NCBI RefSeq assembly: GCF_012272815.1
Contig: NZ_JAAWWL010000002.1
Location: 216,280 to 280,279, forward strand
DNA from: Croceivirga thetidis
Lineage (GTDB): Bacteria > Bacteroidota > Bacteroidia > Flavobacteriales > Flavobacteriaceae
DNA length: 64,000 nucleotides
Direction of reading: 5' to 3'
The notes under the pieces were generated by a model. That model had not been told where the DNA came from and did not search any database. It saw only the letters and a list, made by a program, of their open reading frames with translations. Of this stretch, positions 8,703-17,180 are shown in pieces. Both the position numbers and the translations under genes were made by a program. Every line of letters begins with the position of its first letter. Position 1 is the stretch's first letter.

Positions 8703-9703
8703 AATTCTTCTTTGATATAATCTAAAGAGAGTAATGTTTGACGTAATTCATCATCGGATAAATGATTAGTATTGTGTGAATGATAATCTTCAATACTGCT
8801 GATATCCTCTTGTCCTTCTGAAAAATATCTACTGTAATTCAAATCTCTATTATCAGCTGGAATTCGATAAAACTCACCCATGTCCTCGGCTTTTTGCATT
8901 TCTTCCCTTGTACAAAGAGTTTCATAAAGTTTTTCTCCGTGTCGGGTACCGATGACCTTAATTTCATTTTCAGACTTAAATATGGTCTTAATGGCTCTGG
9001 CCAAATCTCCTATGGTACTGGCAGGAGCCTTATTGACAAACAAATCTCCTTGCTTTCCATGTTCGAACGCAAATAGTACCAAATCAACAGCATCTTCTAG
9101 AGACATTAGAAAACGAGTCATATTGGGGTCGGTAACTGTTAGAGCGTTTCCTGATTTAATCTGGCTAACAAACAACGGAATTACAGAACCTCTAGAGGCC
9201 ATAACGTTTCCATATCTAGTTAGACAAACTGTAGTATCATCTTCAGGTATATTTCGTGAAGCCGCAACAGCCACTTTTTCCATTAACGCTTTACTGATAC
9301 CCATTGCATTAATAGGGTAAGCTGCTTTATCAGTACTAAGGCAAATAATTTTTTTCACTCCATTTTCGACAGCAGCATCGATGGTGTTTTGAGTTCCAAA
9401 AACGTTTGTTCTTGCCGCTTCAATTGGAAAAAACTCGCAAGATGGAACCTGTTTTAATGCTGCTGCATGAAAAACATAGTCCACTCCGCGCATTGCTCGG
9501 GCAACACTATTATAATCCCGGACATCGCCAATGTAGAATTTAACTTTTTTATTTTTAAGACGATTACGCATATCGTCCTGTTTTTTCTCGTCGCGGCTAA
9601 AAATTCTAATTTCGCCTATATCTGTTTCCAAAAATCGATTGAGAACAGCATTACCGAATGATCCTGTTCCTCCTGTGATAAGAAGCGTTTTTCCTTTGAA
9701 CAT
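8699..9703 (-). CDS. capE: UDP-GlcNAc 4,6-dehydratase/5-epimerase (CapE/FnlA/WbjB)
   Basis: First enzyme of UDP-L-FucNAc synthesis: dehydrates UDP-GlcNAc and inverts C5. The SDR nucleotide motif LLITGGTGSFGNAVL is at residues ~5-19. The active-site segment reads STDKAAYPINAMGISKALMEK, in which Met replaces the canonical Tyr of YxxxK, as is usual in this inverting dehydratase group. Length 334 fits CapE/FlaA1 soluble enzymes. It opens the capE-cupin-capF-capG cassette within the minus-strand operon and overlaps the cupin gene by four bases. High confidence because all three pathway enzymes are adjacent. Confidence 0.93.
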   Translation of the reverse strand: MFKGKTLLITGGTGSFGNAVLNRFLETDIGEIRIFSRDEKKQDDMRNRLKNKKVKFYIGDVRDYNSVARAMRGVDYVFHAAALKQVPSCEFFPIEAARTNVFGTQNTIDAAVENGVKKIICLSTDKAAYPINAMGISKALMEKVAVAASRNIPEDDTTVCLTRYGNVMASRGSVIPLFVSQIKSGNALTVTDPNMTRFLMSLEDAVDLVLFAFEHGKQGDLFVNKAPASTIGDLARAIKTIFKSENEIKVIGTRHGEKLYETLCTREEMQKAEDMGEFYRIPADNRDLNYSRYFSEGQEDISSIEDYHSHNTNHLSDDELRQTLLSLDYIKEEL

Positions 9704-9773
9704 TATTTAATGGAATTGATTTTTTTTGGTTTGGTCTAATTTGAAGGAATAACTCTTTTACTTTGCCAATGCT

Positions 9774-10934
9774 TTAGAGTAGAGGGTTATTTCCATTTAC
9801 TAAATTGTTTACAACTTTAATTTGATACTGAGGGTTGTAATAGTCATCTATTATTTTATAACAATTCTTTCTAATTTCTTCTCTTGAAAGCTTTTGTTCG
9901 AAAATCCAATATTCAACTTTTTCGACAATAGATTCAACACTATTTTCCTTAAACAACAAACCACTTTTTCCAGGATTTATTGCACCTGCCTCCGGCATTT
10001 GATTATAAAAATTATCATGAGTCAAAACAGGTGTTCCATAGCTTAGGCAATGAACAGCTGTAAGCCCAACATTACCCGGACTAATGCATAAATCAGAGGC
10101 TGAAATAAGTTCAGCTAGTTTTTCTTCAGAATAACAAGGACCATAAAAGTGACAGCTTTTATTCTGAATACTAGGTTCCACTAAAGTTGATAGTTGATTT
10201 TGCATGGGCCCATCACCTACAATCAAAAGGTTAAGGCCAAAGCCTTTTTCTAGTAACTGATTGTATGCATTCATTAATAAATCCAATTTTTTTATTGCAG
10301 TTAATCTACCAATGAAAAGAAGCGTTGGTTTTTCTGCATCACTAAAAAATGGCAGTGCTGATTTTTTATCTATTAGTTCAATCTTGCTACGTAACGAAAG
10401 ACTTTTTTCATAATCGAGCGAATTAAAAATGACATTTAGCTTATGTTTATTGAAACCAAGTTCGGACATAAGTGTTTTAGCCCTTCTTTCATAGAGTAGG
10501 TGGGCATGTGCCAAACGATAAAACAATATTCTTAAGAACTTTTTCAATCCTTTTTCATTACCATAAATTCCATGGCTCCAAAACACAACTTTTTTTCCTC
10601 TTAGTTTAAGAATAATGGAAATTATCCAGTTTGTGATTACCCAAGCATCACCGGTAATTATGGCAACATCTAATTTTGATGAGAGCGCCTTAGTAATAGC
10701 ACCGCTTTGCCATATTAGGTATTTTTTTTTGAGGTATCTGTTTTTCAGAAATTCGATTCGATTTCTATAAGGCTCGAAATCTTCAGTTTCAAAATCAATT
10801 TGCTTAATTCCCGAAGAAGTTTCTTTGCCACATAAAAATGAGTATTCGTTTTCCTGATTTTTTAAAATATTAAGCCATAGAAGCTGTCTATAATGCGGTG
10901 CTAGGTTAGTAAAAAAATATACTTTCTTTCCCAT
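9774..10934 (-). CDS. Family 4 glycosyltransferase of locus 1
   Basis: A 386-residue GT-B glycosyltransferase. The C-terminal donor-binding half is clear: LLFIGRLTAIKKLDLLMNAY near residue 210, LLIVGDGPMQNQL, and SDLCISPGNVGLTAVHCLSYGTPV, whose acidic/aromatic loop precedes the usual donor-site position. The N-terminal half (LAPHYRQLLW and a stretch of hydrophobic helix near residue 105) is the less conserved acceptor domain and suggests membrane association. It lies between the polymerase gene and capE in the operon, 22 bases after the polymerase gene. Donor and acceptor cannot be assigned. Confidence 0.87.
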   Translation of the reverse strand: MGKKVYFFTNLAPHYRQLLWLNILKNQENEYSFLCGKETSSGIKQIDFETEDFEPYRNRIEFLKNRYLKKKYLIWQSGAITKALSSKLDVAIITGDAWVITNWIISIILKLRGKKVVFWSHGIYGNEKGLKKFLRILFYRLAHAHLLYERRAKTLMSELGFNKHKLNVIFNSLDYEKSLSLRSKIELIDKKSALPFFSDAEKPTLLFIGRLTAIKKLDLLMNAYNQLLEKGFGLNLLIVGDGPMQNQLSTLVEPSIQNKSCHFYGPCYSEEKLAELISASDLCISPGNVGLTAVHCLSYGTPVLTHDNFYNQMPEAGAINPGKSGLLFKENSVESIVEKVEYWIFEQKLSREEIRKNCYKIIDDYYNPQYQIKVVNNLVNGNNPLL

Positions 10935-10956
10935 AGATTAATAGTTAGGATTTGGA

Positions 10957-12153
10957 TTAAGCACCAATGAGTTGGTCAGAAGTTCTTGTTTGTGCTTTGT
11001 AAACAATTATAGCTCCCATTGGTAGAAAAAGTAGGGTTGAACCAATTAGAGAACCTGAAAATAGACTTAAAGATAACCCTTGAATAAAAATTTGAAATAA
11101 GAACAAGTCCCCTTTTTTTAAGTTCAATGAACTGAAAAATGTGGCTATCAAAAGAGAAAATAAAATTATAGAACCGACCAAGCCAGTGGCCATTAAAGTC
11201 TCTAAAATCATATTATGTGGATATTCGCGGCCTATTTCAACACGACCTCCAAATACCATATTATCCATAAAGTGTTCAATAGTATCCGCCCAAATTGATG
11301 ACCTTCCACTACCACCATCTTCTTTTGTGTTTTCAATTCTGCTTATTATACCACTCCCACTAGCTTCAATTGCCCATATGATTACAGGTATAGCAAGAAT
11401 TGAACTTGCAAGCATTTGTATTCTTGTCTTTAACGGGCTATACGCTAGAAAAACCAAAAAGCTAAGAAATAAAGCAACAACTGAACCTCTTGAGGAACCG
11501 AGAAGGAACATTATGAAGCTCAAAACTAGAGTGGCCAACAAGTAAATTCTTTGATATTTCGTATTTCCCTTAACAACAAGTAGTTTAAAAATACATAACA
11601 CCATTGTTAATGATCCTGAATATGATAAAGCCAATGGACTTAAGGTTTGTTCGCCTGTTTCATAAGTTAAATAACTTATTCGACCAACATCAGAGCCTAA
11701 AGTACCACCGTAGGTATATAAAGCGAAAATTCCTAATACAAAACCTGAGAATATTAAACCATTCAACATTACTTCCTTGTATTTGTGGAAGTCAATTATG
11801 GTAAATGTTATGTAAGGTAATATAACGTAAGACACGCCGTAAAAAATGTATTCAAACCATGGTCTCATCAATTCACCATCTATTGCAACGTTTTGCGTCG
11901 TTAGAACTTTAAAAAAGTAGAAAGCCCAAAACAAAACGAATGCAAATACAACCAAAGACTTTTTTTTATTACTAAAATTCGAAACACTTTTGGTTATTAT
12001 GAATATCATAATTCCCATCAACAATAGTCTTAAAGGAACAGAGTATAGACGTGAGAGGGAAGTCAGCCCCAGGGAATGTAAGATGGCAAGACCTACATAA
12101 TATCCACTATATGCAAAAAATGCTAAGAAAAATATCAACCGACTGAAATCCAT
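10957..12153 (-). CDS. O-antigen/capsule polymerase-like membrane protein (Wzy)
   Basis: A polytopic membrane protein of 398 residues with about ten hydrophobic segments. It has the O-antigen ligase/polymerase signature: GSSRGSVVALFLSFL in a central helix and a large periplasmic loop with GRSSIWADTIEHFMDN followed by GREYPHNMILETLMATG. The HN pair in this loop is characteristic of the Wzy_C/WaaL superfamily. With a Wzx flippase and an initiating transferase in the same operon, the role as the repeat-unit polymerase of locus 1 is more likely than a ligase. Hydrophobicity and placement support the call; specificity is unknown. Confidence 0.85.
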   Translation of the reverse strand: MDFSRLIFFLAFFAYSGYYVGLAILHSLGLTSLSRLYSVPLRLLLMGIMIFIITKSVSNFSNKKKSLVVFAFVLFWAFYFFKVLTTQNVAIDGELMRPWFEYIFYGVSYVILPYITFTIIDFHKYKEVMLNGLIFSGFVLGIFALYTYGGTLGSDVGRISYLTYETGEQTLSPLALSYSGSLTMVLCIFKLLVVKGNTKYQRIYLLATLVLSFIMFLLGSSRGSVVALFLSFLVFLAYSPLKTRIQMLASSILAIPVIIWAIEASGSGIISRIENTKEDGGSGRSSIWADTIEHFMDNMVFGGRVEIGREYPHNMILETLMATGLVGSIILFSLLIATFFSSLNLKKGDLFLFQIFIQGLSLSLFSGSLIGSTLLFLPMGAIIVYKAQTRTSDQLIGA

Positions 12154-12167
12154 TATTTTTTTTTCAT

Positions 12168-13169
12168 TTAATCGTGTATATGATGGATATACTTCTCTTC
12201 CAGTTTTTTTGCAATTGCCTCTTGTGAGTAATTCTTCATTACAAAATTGCGAAGATTTGGTTGATATTTAGTTTTTCCTTCCAAAATTCTGACAATTGCG
12301 CCACCAATAGAATCCACATTGTATGGATCCACTAATTCGGCCATACCTTCGTAATATTCTTTTGGGCCTCCGATATTGGTTAAAACAATTTCACAACCCA
12401 TGACTGCCGCATCAAGAGCTACTATGCCGACTCCTTCATTTAAACTGGGCAGGGCAAACACTTTAGCTTCTCTGTAAAGTTCAATCTTTTTTTCTTCAGA
12501 AATAAAACCCAGGACCTTAATATTTTTTGCTCCATTAATTTCTTTTCTAATCTTAGAAAATTGTTTTTCAGAACCTGCGTTACCAGCTAATACTAGATCA
12601 AAATTGAATTTTTTCGATGCCTGAACAAGCCTAAGCACATTTTTTCTTTCGTGGTGCAAAGAACTAATGTGTAAACAAAATGGTTTTTTATGAACCAAAT
12701 CAATAGGTTGATCAGGAACTAAACCAATACCTAAAGGTACCGTTGAAATCTTTTCTGGATTTGTATTGAGATAATTAGCTTCGTAAGAACTTCTGACAAA
12801 TGCCCCTTTTGTTAAAGGCAAAGTTTTTTTTAATGTGAAAGTCGGAGACCATAATCTTAACTTGGAGCTTCCCAAGTATGTACTTAATTTGTAGAAAAAA
12901 GGATTCGCCACCGAATCTATTATAGGTGAAATAATTATGTTTTCATTTTTGCTTCTTAAAGCATTAACGAAAGGGTATAGCCACATTCCTGTGCCAAAAA
13001 TGTGAATTACATCAAATTTCTCCCATGAATAATTGCCCCAATCATTGATTTCAGTGATTGTATGCCCTCTTAATTCCAAATTATTTTTCCAGGTGATCGC
13101 TTGAGACCTAATTCCATTGGAACTCCCCGAAATAACTGCTGAGGGCACTAGTACAAATGCAATATTCAT
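12168..13169 (-). CDS. Family 4 glycosyltransferase of locus 1
   Basis: A 333-residue GT4-type enzyme. The N-terminus has ASAI-type acceptor-domain features (FVLVPSAVISGSSNGIRSQ, then DVIHIFGTGMWLYPFVNAL). The C-terminal domain shows PFCLHISSLHHERKNVLRLV, FDLVLAGNAGSEKQF, and the donor-site segment VFALPSLNEGVGIVALDAAVMG with the expected E-x7-E-like acidic spacing. It sits 12 bases after the flippase gene and 14 before the polymerase gene, so it belongs to the locus 1 operon. Probably adds one sugar of the repeat unit on the cytoplasmic face. Confidence 0.86.
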   Translation of the reverse strand: MNIAFVLVPSAVISGSSNGIRSQAITWKNNLELRGHTITEINDWGNYSWEKFDVIHIFGTGMWLYPFVNALRSKNENIIISPIIDSVANPFFYKLSTYLGSSKLRLWSPTFTLKKTLPLTKGAFVRSSYEANYLNTNPEKISTVPLGIGLVPDQPIDLVHKKPFCLHISSLHHERKNVLRLVQASKKFNFDLVLAGNAGSEKQFSKIRKEINGAKNIKVLGFISEEKKIELYREAKVFALPSLNEGVGIVALDAAVMGCEIVLTNIGGPKEYYEGMAELVDPYNVDSIGGAIVRILEGKTKYQPNLRNFVMKNYSQEAIAKKLEEKYIHHIHD

Positions 13170-13181
13170 TGGCTAATAGGT

Positions 13182-14624
13182 TTATAAAGAAGGTTTTACA
13201 AAGAAATTTGCAATAATTTTTTTGAAAAATGCTCTTTCAAAAAATAGTGCTGATAGTGCATAAATTGAAATGAATATTACCATCAATATGTAATGGTTGA
13301 AGTTCGGAATTGTATACTGTAACCCATAGCAAAGAATGGAAGCTAGCATCGCTGCAACCAATGGCGATTTGATGGCTTTAAAAGGCTCTGAAAACCCAAG
13401 ATTTATTTCTTTATTTAAGACGATGGTTGCTGTCCCCACAAGAATAATTGAATTTATTGGCAGCGCCATAGAAGCTCCAATTATCCCAAAATACTTAGCA
13501 CCGAAATACAGTAAGGGAACCAAGACGAAAAGATTCACTAAAGCAATCAATTTGAATTCTAACTTAGGTTTGCCTTTGGCCCTTAGCATAGCGTCAAATC
13601 CGTTGGATAAAACATTGATTACCATAGCTATTGCAATTATTCTTAATGGTGTAACGGTTTCAGACCATTGATCACCGAAAAACTCTATTATTACGTCTTC
13701 AGCAAAATAGACCAAAAATGCCATAACCGGATATACCATTAATGCATTTACTTTCATTATGGTTAAGAAAAACAACTTCAATTTGGCTTTGTCGTCCTGA
13801 TGATTACTAAAAACGGGATATATGACCTTGTTGGTTATCCGGACAAGAAAGCTTGCCAAATGGTCTGTTAGGGTAATGGCCAAAGTATAAGCACCAAGTA
13901 AATCTTTACCCATGAATTTTCCAATTATAAGTTTGTCAACATTACCCATTATTGATCTGGTAAGGGAAGTTCCAGTTGAAAACATTCCAAAACTGAAAAT
14001 TTCGTCAAAGTATGCTTTTTTCCATTCTAGTTTTGGCATCCAACGCGTAAAATAAATAAGTGTTGGAAGCGCTAAACCTATGGCCAAAACTTGATTAACA
14101 ACCAATGCCCAGACCCCAAAGTCAAAATACGCCATTGCCACTGCAATAACCCCAGCAATTAAAGTAGCAATGTTAAATGCTTTCGCAAGTGATTTGAAGT
14201 CTAATTTCCTTGTGAGTATTGTTGATGGAATTAATGAAAAAGGTTGTATCAAAATGGGAAGACTAAGAAAAGGTAGGATTGTCTTAAGTACTTTTTCGTC
14301 ATAGAAGTTGGCCACAATAGGGGCCAAAACAAAACTCAATAAAAAATAAAGAACAACACTAAAGCAAAGGTTAGTCCAAAAGGCTGTATTGTATAATATT
14401 TCGGCCTCGTGATCTTCCTTTTTTTGAATCAATGCAGCATTCATTCCCAATTGGGCAATCGCTTGTGTGATTCCTATGAAAATCATACACATGCCAATTA
14501 ATCCGAACGCTTCGGGTAAAAGCAGTTTGGCAAGTAAAAGTTTTAGCGCAAACTTCATTATTGAATCGAATACCAACTCAATTGAAGCCCATTTTAATCC
14601 ATTAAAAATTTCTTTATAATTCAC
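13182..14624 (-). CDS. Polysaccharide repeat-unit flippase (Wzx/WzxC-like, MOP superfamily)
   Basis: A 480-residue protein with 12 or more predicted membrane helices and the WzxC/TuaB-type start (LKWASIELVFDSIMKFALKLLLAKLLLPEAFG compressed here to its key features: FGLIGMCMIF and ALIQKKEDHE). Members of this family move undecaprenyl-linked repeat units across the inner membrane. The start is GTG at 14622-14624. It is the first gene of the minus-strand operon, so the promoter should lie in the 179-base divergent region up to 14803. Confident on family; the cargo is inferred from the operon. Confidence 0.88.
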   Translation of the reverse strand: MNYKEIFNGLKWASIELVFDSIMKFALKLLLAKLLLPEAFGLIGMCMIFIGITQAIAQLGMNAALIQKKEDHEAEILYNTAFWTNLCFSVVLYFLLSFVLAPIVANFYDEKVLKTILPFLSLPILIQPFSLIPSTILTRKLDFKSLAKAFNIATLIAGVIAVAMAYFDFGVWALVVNQVLAIGLALPTLIYFTRWMPKLEWKKAYFDEIFSFGMFSTGTSLTRSIMGNVDKLIIGKFMGKDLLGAYTLAITLTDHLASFLVRITNKVIYPVFSNHQDDKAKLKLFFLTIMKVNALMVYPVMAFLVYFAEDVIIEFFGDQWSETVTPLRIIAIAMVINVLSNGFDAMLRAKGKPKLEFKLIALVNLFVLVPLLYFGAKYFGIIGASMALPINSIILVGTATIVLNKEINLGFSEPFKAIKSPLVAAMLASILCYGLQYTIPNFNHYILMVIFISIYALSALFFERAFFKKIIANFFVKPSL

Positions 14625-14688
14625 AAATTATTACAATCGGATACACGCTAGAAACGCCTTAGATGGATAACTATTATATTTTACCGGG

Positions 14689-14712
14689 AATTTCATAAGG
14701 TAATATGAAATT
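14689..14712. promoter_or_regulatory. Perfect 9-bp inverted repeat in the divergent wzx/GT2 region
   Basis: AATTTCATA at 14689-14697 and TATGAAATT at 14704-14712 are exact reverse complements separated by six bases. The element lies 65 bases upstream of the wzx GTG on one side and 92 bases upstream of the GT2 ATG on the other. A two-fold symmetric site in a divergent promoter region is what an operator for a dimeric regulator would look like. No regulator gene is nearby, so this role is an inference. Confidence 0.45.
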
Positions 14713-14756
14713 AAAAGTTTTGATGTTCGTTACATATTTCGATGATAAATATTGTT

Positions 14757-14774
14757 GGGGCTGAATCGAGCCCC
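14757..14774. promoter_or_regulatory. GC-rich stem-loop upstream of the GT2 gene
   Basis: GGGGCT (14757-14762) and AGCCCC (14769-14774) pair perfectly around a six-base loop, in an otherwise very AT-rich spacer. There is no T-tract after it in either direction, so it is not a standard intrinsic terminator. It ends 29 bases before the GT2 start codon and could act in the 5' untranslated region of that gene. Role unknown. Confidence 0.35.
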
Positions 14775-14803
14775 TATCCTAACCACGAAACAATCTCAAA
14801 AGT

Positions 14804-15850
14804 ATGTTAATTTCTTTCGTAGTTCCGGTTTACAATGCAGAAGATACTGTTGAAAATTGTGTAAACTCAATACTAAACCAAAGTTTTGAATCATTTGAGG
14901 TAATACTGGTCAATGACGGAAGTACGGATGGTTCACTTGAAATTTGCAATAAATTCTCAAGGCATCCAAAGGTCAAAATTATTAATCAAGCAAATGCAGG
15001 TGTTTCTGCATCAAGAAACAGAGGAATTGAATTGTCTAAAGGAACACATATTTGCTTCATTGATTCTGACGATTGGATAGATAGCTCTTATTTAAAGGAC
15101 TTTATTTCTGAGTTTGAGGATGATACTACTTTAATTATTCAGGATATTCTTAAAGATTTTAAGTCGTACGAAGAAGTTAATGCAAATTATAAGCCTGCGG
15201 AAATCACACTTGATAATAAAAACCTTCTTTTACAAGATTATGGCTTATTGAGACATGGTTATCCCTTTTGTAAGTTCTATTCGGCAGAAATCATAAAAAA
15301 AAATAACCTGAAGTTTTATGAGGATTTAGACTTTAGTGAGGATTTAATATTCTTTGTTGAATATTTGACTCATGTCAACAAATTAAAATTTTTAGACAGC
15401 ACCAATTATCATTATTTAATATCTCTTGAAGGTTCTTTGTCAAAACGATATTTTCATTTTGAATCTGAATTGCGAAGTTTAAACCTTATTAAAGATAGAT
15501 TTGAAAAATTATTTGAAAATTCAGAGTTGGACCAGAAAAGTATTGCCATCGTAAACTACGCTAAAGGATACCCTACCACAAGAGTACTTGAGTCAATGTT
15601 TAGACAGCAAATCAGCTTTTCTAAAAATGAAAGACTTGATAAAATTTCTCTTCTGGGAACCAAGGAGCATAAGGCTTATTATAGTGCGTACAATCAAGGA
15701 TTTGTAAAAAAAATTGCTGCAAGGCTCTTCTCAAAAGGGTATTATAGATTATTCGATAGTTATTTGAATACCTTATTTTTTGTTCGATATAGGTTTGGTA
15801 AGTATTGGATAAAATATAGAACCAGACTAAAAAGATATAGAATCATATAA
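14804..15850 (+). CDS. Family 2 glycosyltransferase
   Basis: GT-A fold enzyme of 348 residues. The first 100 residues carry the GT2 landmarks: SFVVPVYNAEDTVENCVNSIL, VNDGSTDGS, SASRNRGIELSKG and FIDSDDWI, in which the DSDD aspartates bind metal and UDP-sugar. The C-terminal ~100 residues are basic with a short amphipathic end, suggesting inner-membrane association. It is transcribed divergently from the locus 1 operon and convergently with the beta-helix gene, so it is on its own transcript. It is probably part of the same polysaccharide pathway. Confidence 0.88.
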   Translation: MLISFVVPVYNAEDTVENCVNSILNQSFESFEVILVNDGSTDGSLEICNKFSRHPKVKIINQANAGVSASRNRGIELSKGTHICFIDSDDWIDSSYLKDFISEFEDDTTLIIQDILKDFKSYEEVNANYKPAEITLDNKNLLLQDYGLLRHGYPFCKFYSAEIIKKNNLKFYEDLDFSEDLIFFVEYLTHVNKLKFLDSTNYHYLISLEGSLSKRYFHFESELRSLNLIKDRFEKLFENSELDQKSIAIVNYAKGYPTTRVLESMFRQQISFSKNERLDKISLLGTKEHKAYYSAYNQGFVKKIAARLFSKGYYRLFDSYLNTLFFVRYRFGKYWIKYRTRLKRYRII

Positions 15851-15884
15851 TTTGGAATACCCTTTTTCAATACAAAAACGTGAC

Positions 15885-17180
15885 CTATTGAGCGCATTCA
15901 ATTGATTCGATTTTACCCAATTCAAGATCAATTAGTCCATTTAAACCCTTGTTACCTCCAATTTTTATAACTCCAAAGTATGGCTCATCACTTTCAAAGC
16001 CATATTCATAAATTCTACTTCTACCGTCAAACCTATTTTTGCAAATTAAAATATCACCTATTAAGTCTTGATAAAATGCAATATCGGTTCTTATGAAAGT
16101 ACAATTTTTTATTTCAAGGTTATCTTGACGATTAATGATCAATCTACCTTCATAACCTTCTGAATTATCAAAAGTGCAGCCAATGAATTTTACACCTTTG
16201 GCTGCTTCATTCTGTATCATATTGCCCATTGCAACTAAACCAGCAGATTCAATTGCAGATGATAACTTCTTATTATTTGATGACGGACTTTTAAATCTGG
16301 TATTTCGAAATTGCACCCCACCAGTTAAACCTTTAACCGCCCTTCTAGAAAAATTTTTCAATTCCATATTCTCAAAAACGAATTTAGAATCGTTAATATC
16401 ACTAACCATTTGTTCAAAGTGAACCAAATCACCATCGTCTCCCCATGCACCATCAAATACACTATTTGTCCAACTTATTTTAGTTGAAGGGCCAGAATAA
16501 CCATATCTAAAAATCAAACATCTAGAAGCACCTTTAGAATCTCCAATTATTCCATTACTTGCCGTATCTATATCCTTGCAATCGCAATTATCAAACGTGG
16601 CATCGCCATGACTATTGGGATGTTCAGTCACCTCATATCTAAATGCATAGGCTGCCATTCCCCTAGAACTTAATTCCCTAACATCAACATTGCTAAAATT
16701 GACAACAGAATGAATCCAAAATCCTATTCCTATTAGATAATTCCCTTCAATTGTGAGATTTGACATTTCTAAAAGCCCAGATTCCTTTTTTATATGAAAG
16801 GCCTGTTCGAGATAGGAGTTTGTTATTATGGTCGAATTGTTCCAATGAATACTTTGGTCTCCTTGATTGTCAATAACCAGTAATTTAGAAATCAAAAATG
16901 TTGAACCCTCATCCGCATAAAGTTCTTTACCAGAATCCAGGGCCCTTTGTAAAGCCTCTGTGTCGTCTACCTTACCGTTACCTACAACTCCGAAATGCGC
17001 GAGGTTTATCTTTTTAAGGTTCTTATATTTCGAAATATCTACATGCCTTAACATCATATTTTGAATTGCGATTTCGCAAGACAAAGTATCTTTAGTTTCT
17101 TGCAATTGAGAAGATTTGGTTGAAGGTTTTATCGTCGTTGTAAAAAGAGCGAAAAAAAGTATATAGATTATTGTTTTCAA
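15885..17180 (-). CDS. Exported right-handed beta-helix protein (pectate-lyase-superfamily type)
   Basis: Begins with a signal-peptide-like hydrophobic segment (residues 3-17) after a TTG start at 17178-17180. That start directly follows an in-frame stop and is needed to keep the signal peptide. Residues ~58-95 have the pectate lyase/Pectate_lyase_3 entry motif AHFGVVGNGKVDDTEALQRAL. The remainder reads as short alternating beta strands with repeated Asn/Asp-rich turns (NSTIITNS, LTIEGNYLIG, NCDCKDIDTASNGI, CTFDNSEGYEG), as expected of a parallel beta-helix. It may cleave, epimerise or bind a polysaccharide in the periplasm or outside the cell. No catalytic residues can be fixed by eye. It sits between the two arms of locus 1, so its substrate may be that polysaccharide. 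Confidence 0.7.
   Translation of the reverse strand: MKTIIYILFFALFTTTIKPSTKSSQLQETKDTLSCEIAIQNMMLRHVDISKYKNLKKINLAHFGVVGNGKVDDTEALQRALDSGKELYADEGSTFLISKLLVIDNQGDQSIHWNNSTIITNSYLEQAFHIKKESGLLEMSNLTIEGNYLIGIGFWIHSVVNFSNVDVRELSSRGMAAYAFRYEVTEHPNSHGDATFDNCDCKDIDTASNGIIGDSKGASRCLIFRYGYSGPSTKISWTNSVFDGAWGDDGDLVHFEQMVSDINDSKFVFENMELKNFSRRAVKGLTGGVQFRNTRFKSPSSNNKKLSSAIESAGLVAMGNMIQNEAAKGVKFIGCTFDNSEGYEGRLIINRQDNLEIKNCTFIRTDIAFYQDLIGDILICKNRFDGRSRIYEYGFESDEPYFGVIKIGGNKGLNGLIDLELGKIESIECAQ

Noticed and set aside
8952-9320. Antisense frame of 122 codons over capE
   Set aside because: Shadow of a well-supported gene.
11141-11545. Antisense open frame of 134 codons over the wzy-like gene
   Set aside because: Low-complexity Ile/Lys/Pro composition arising from the complementary hydrophobic codons; no supporting signal.
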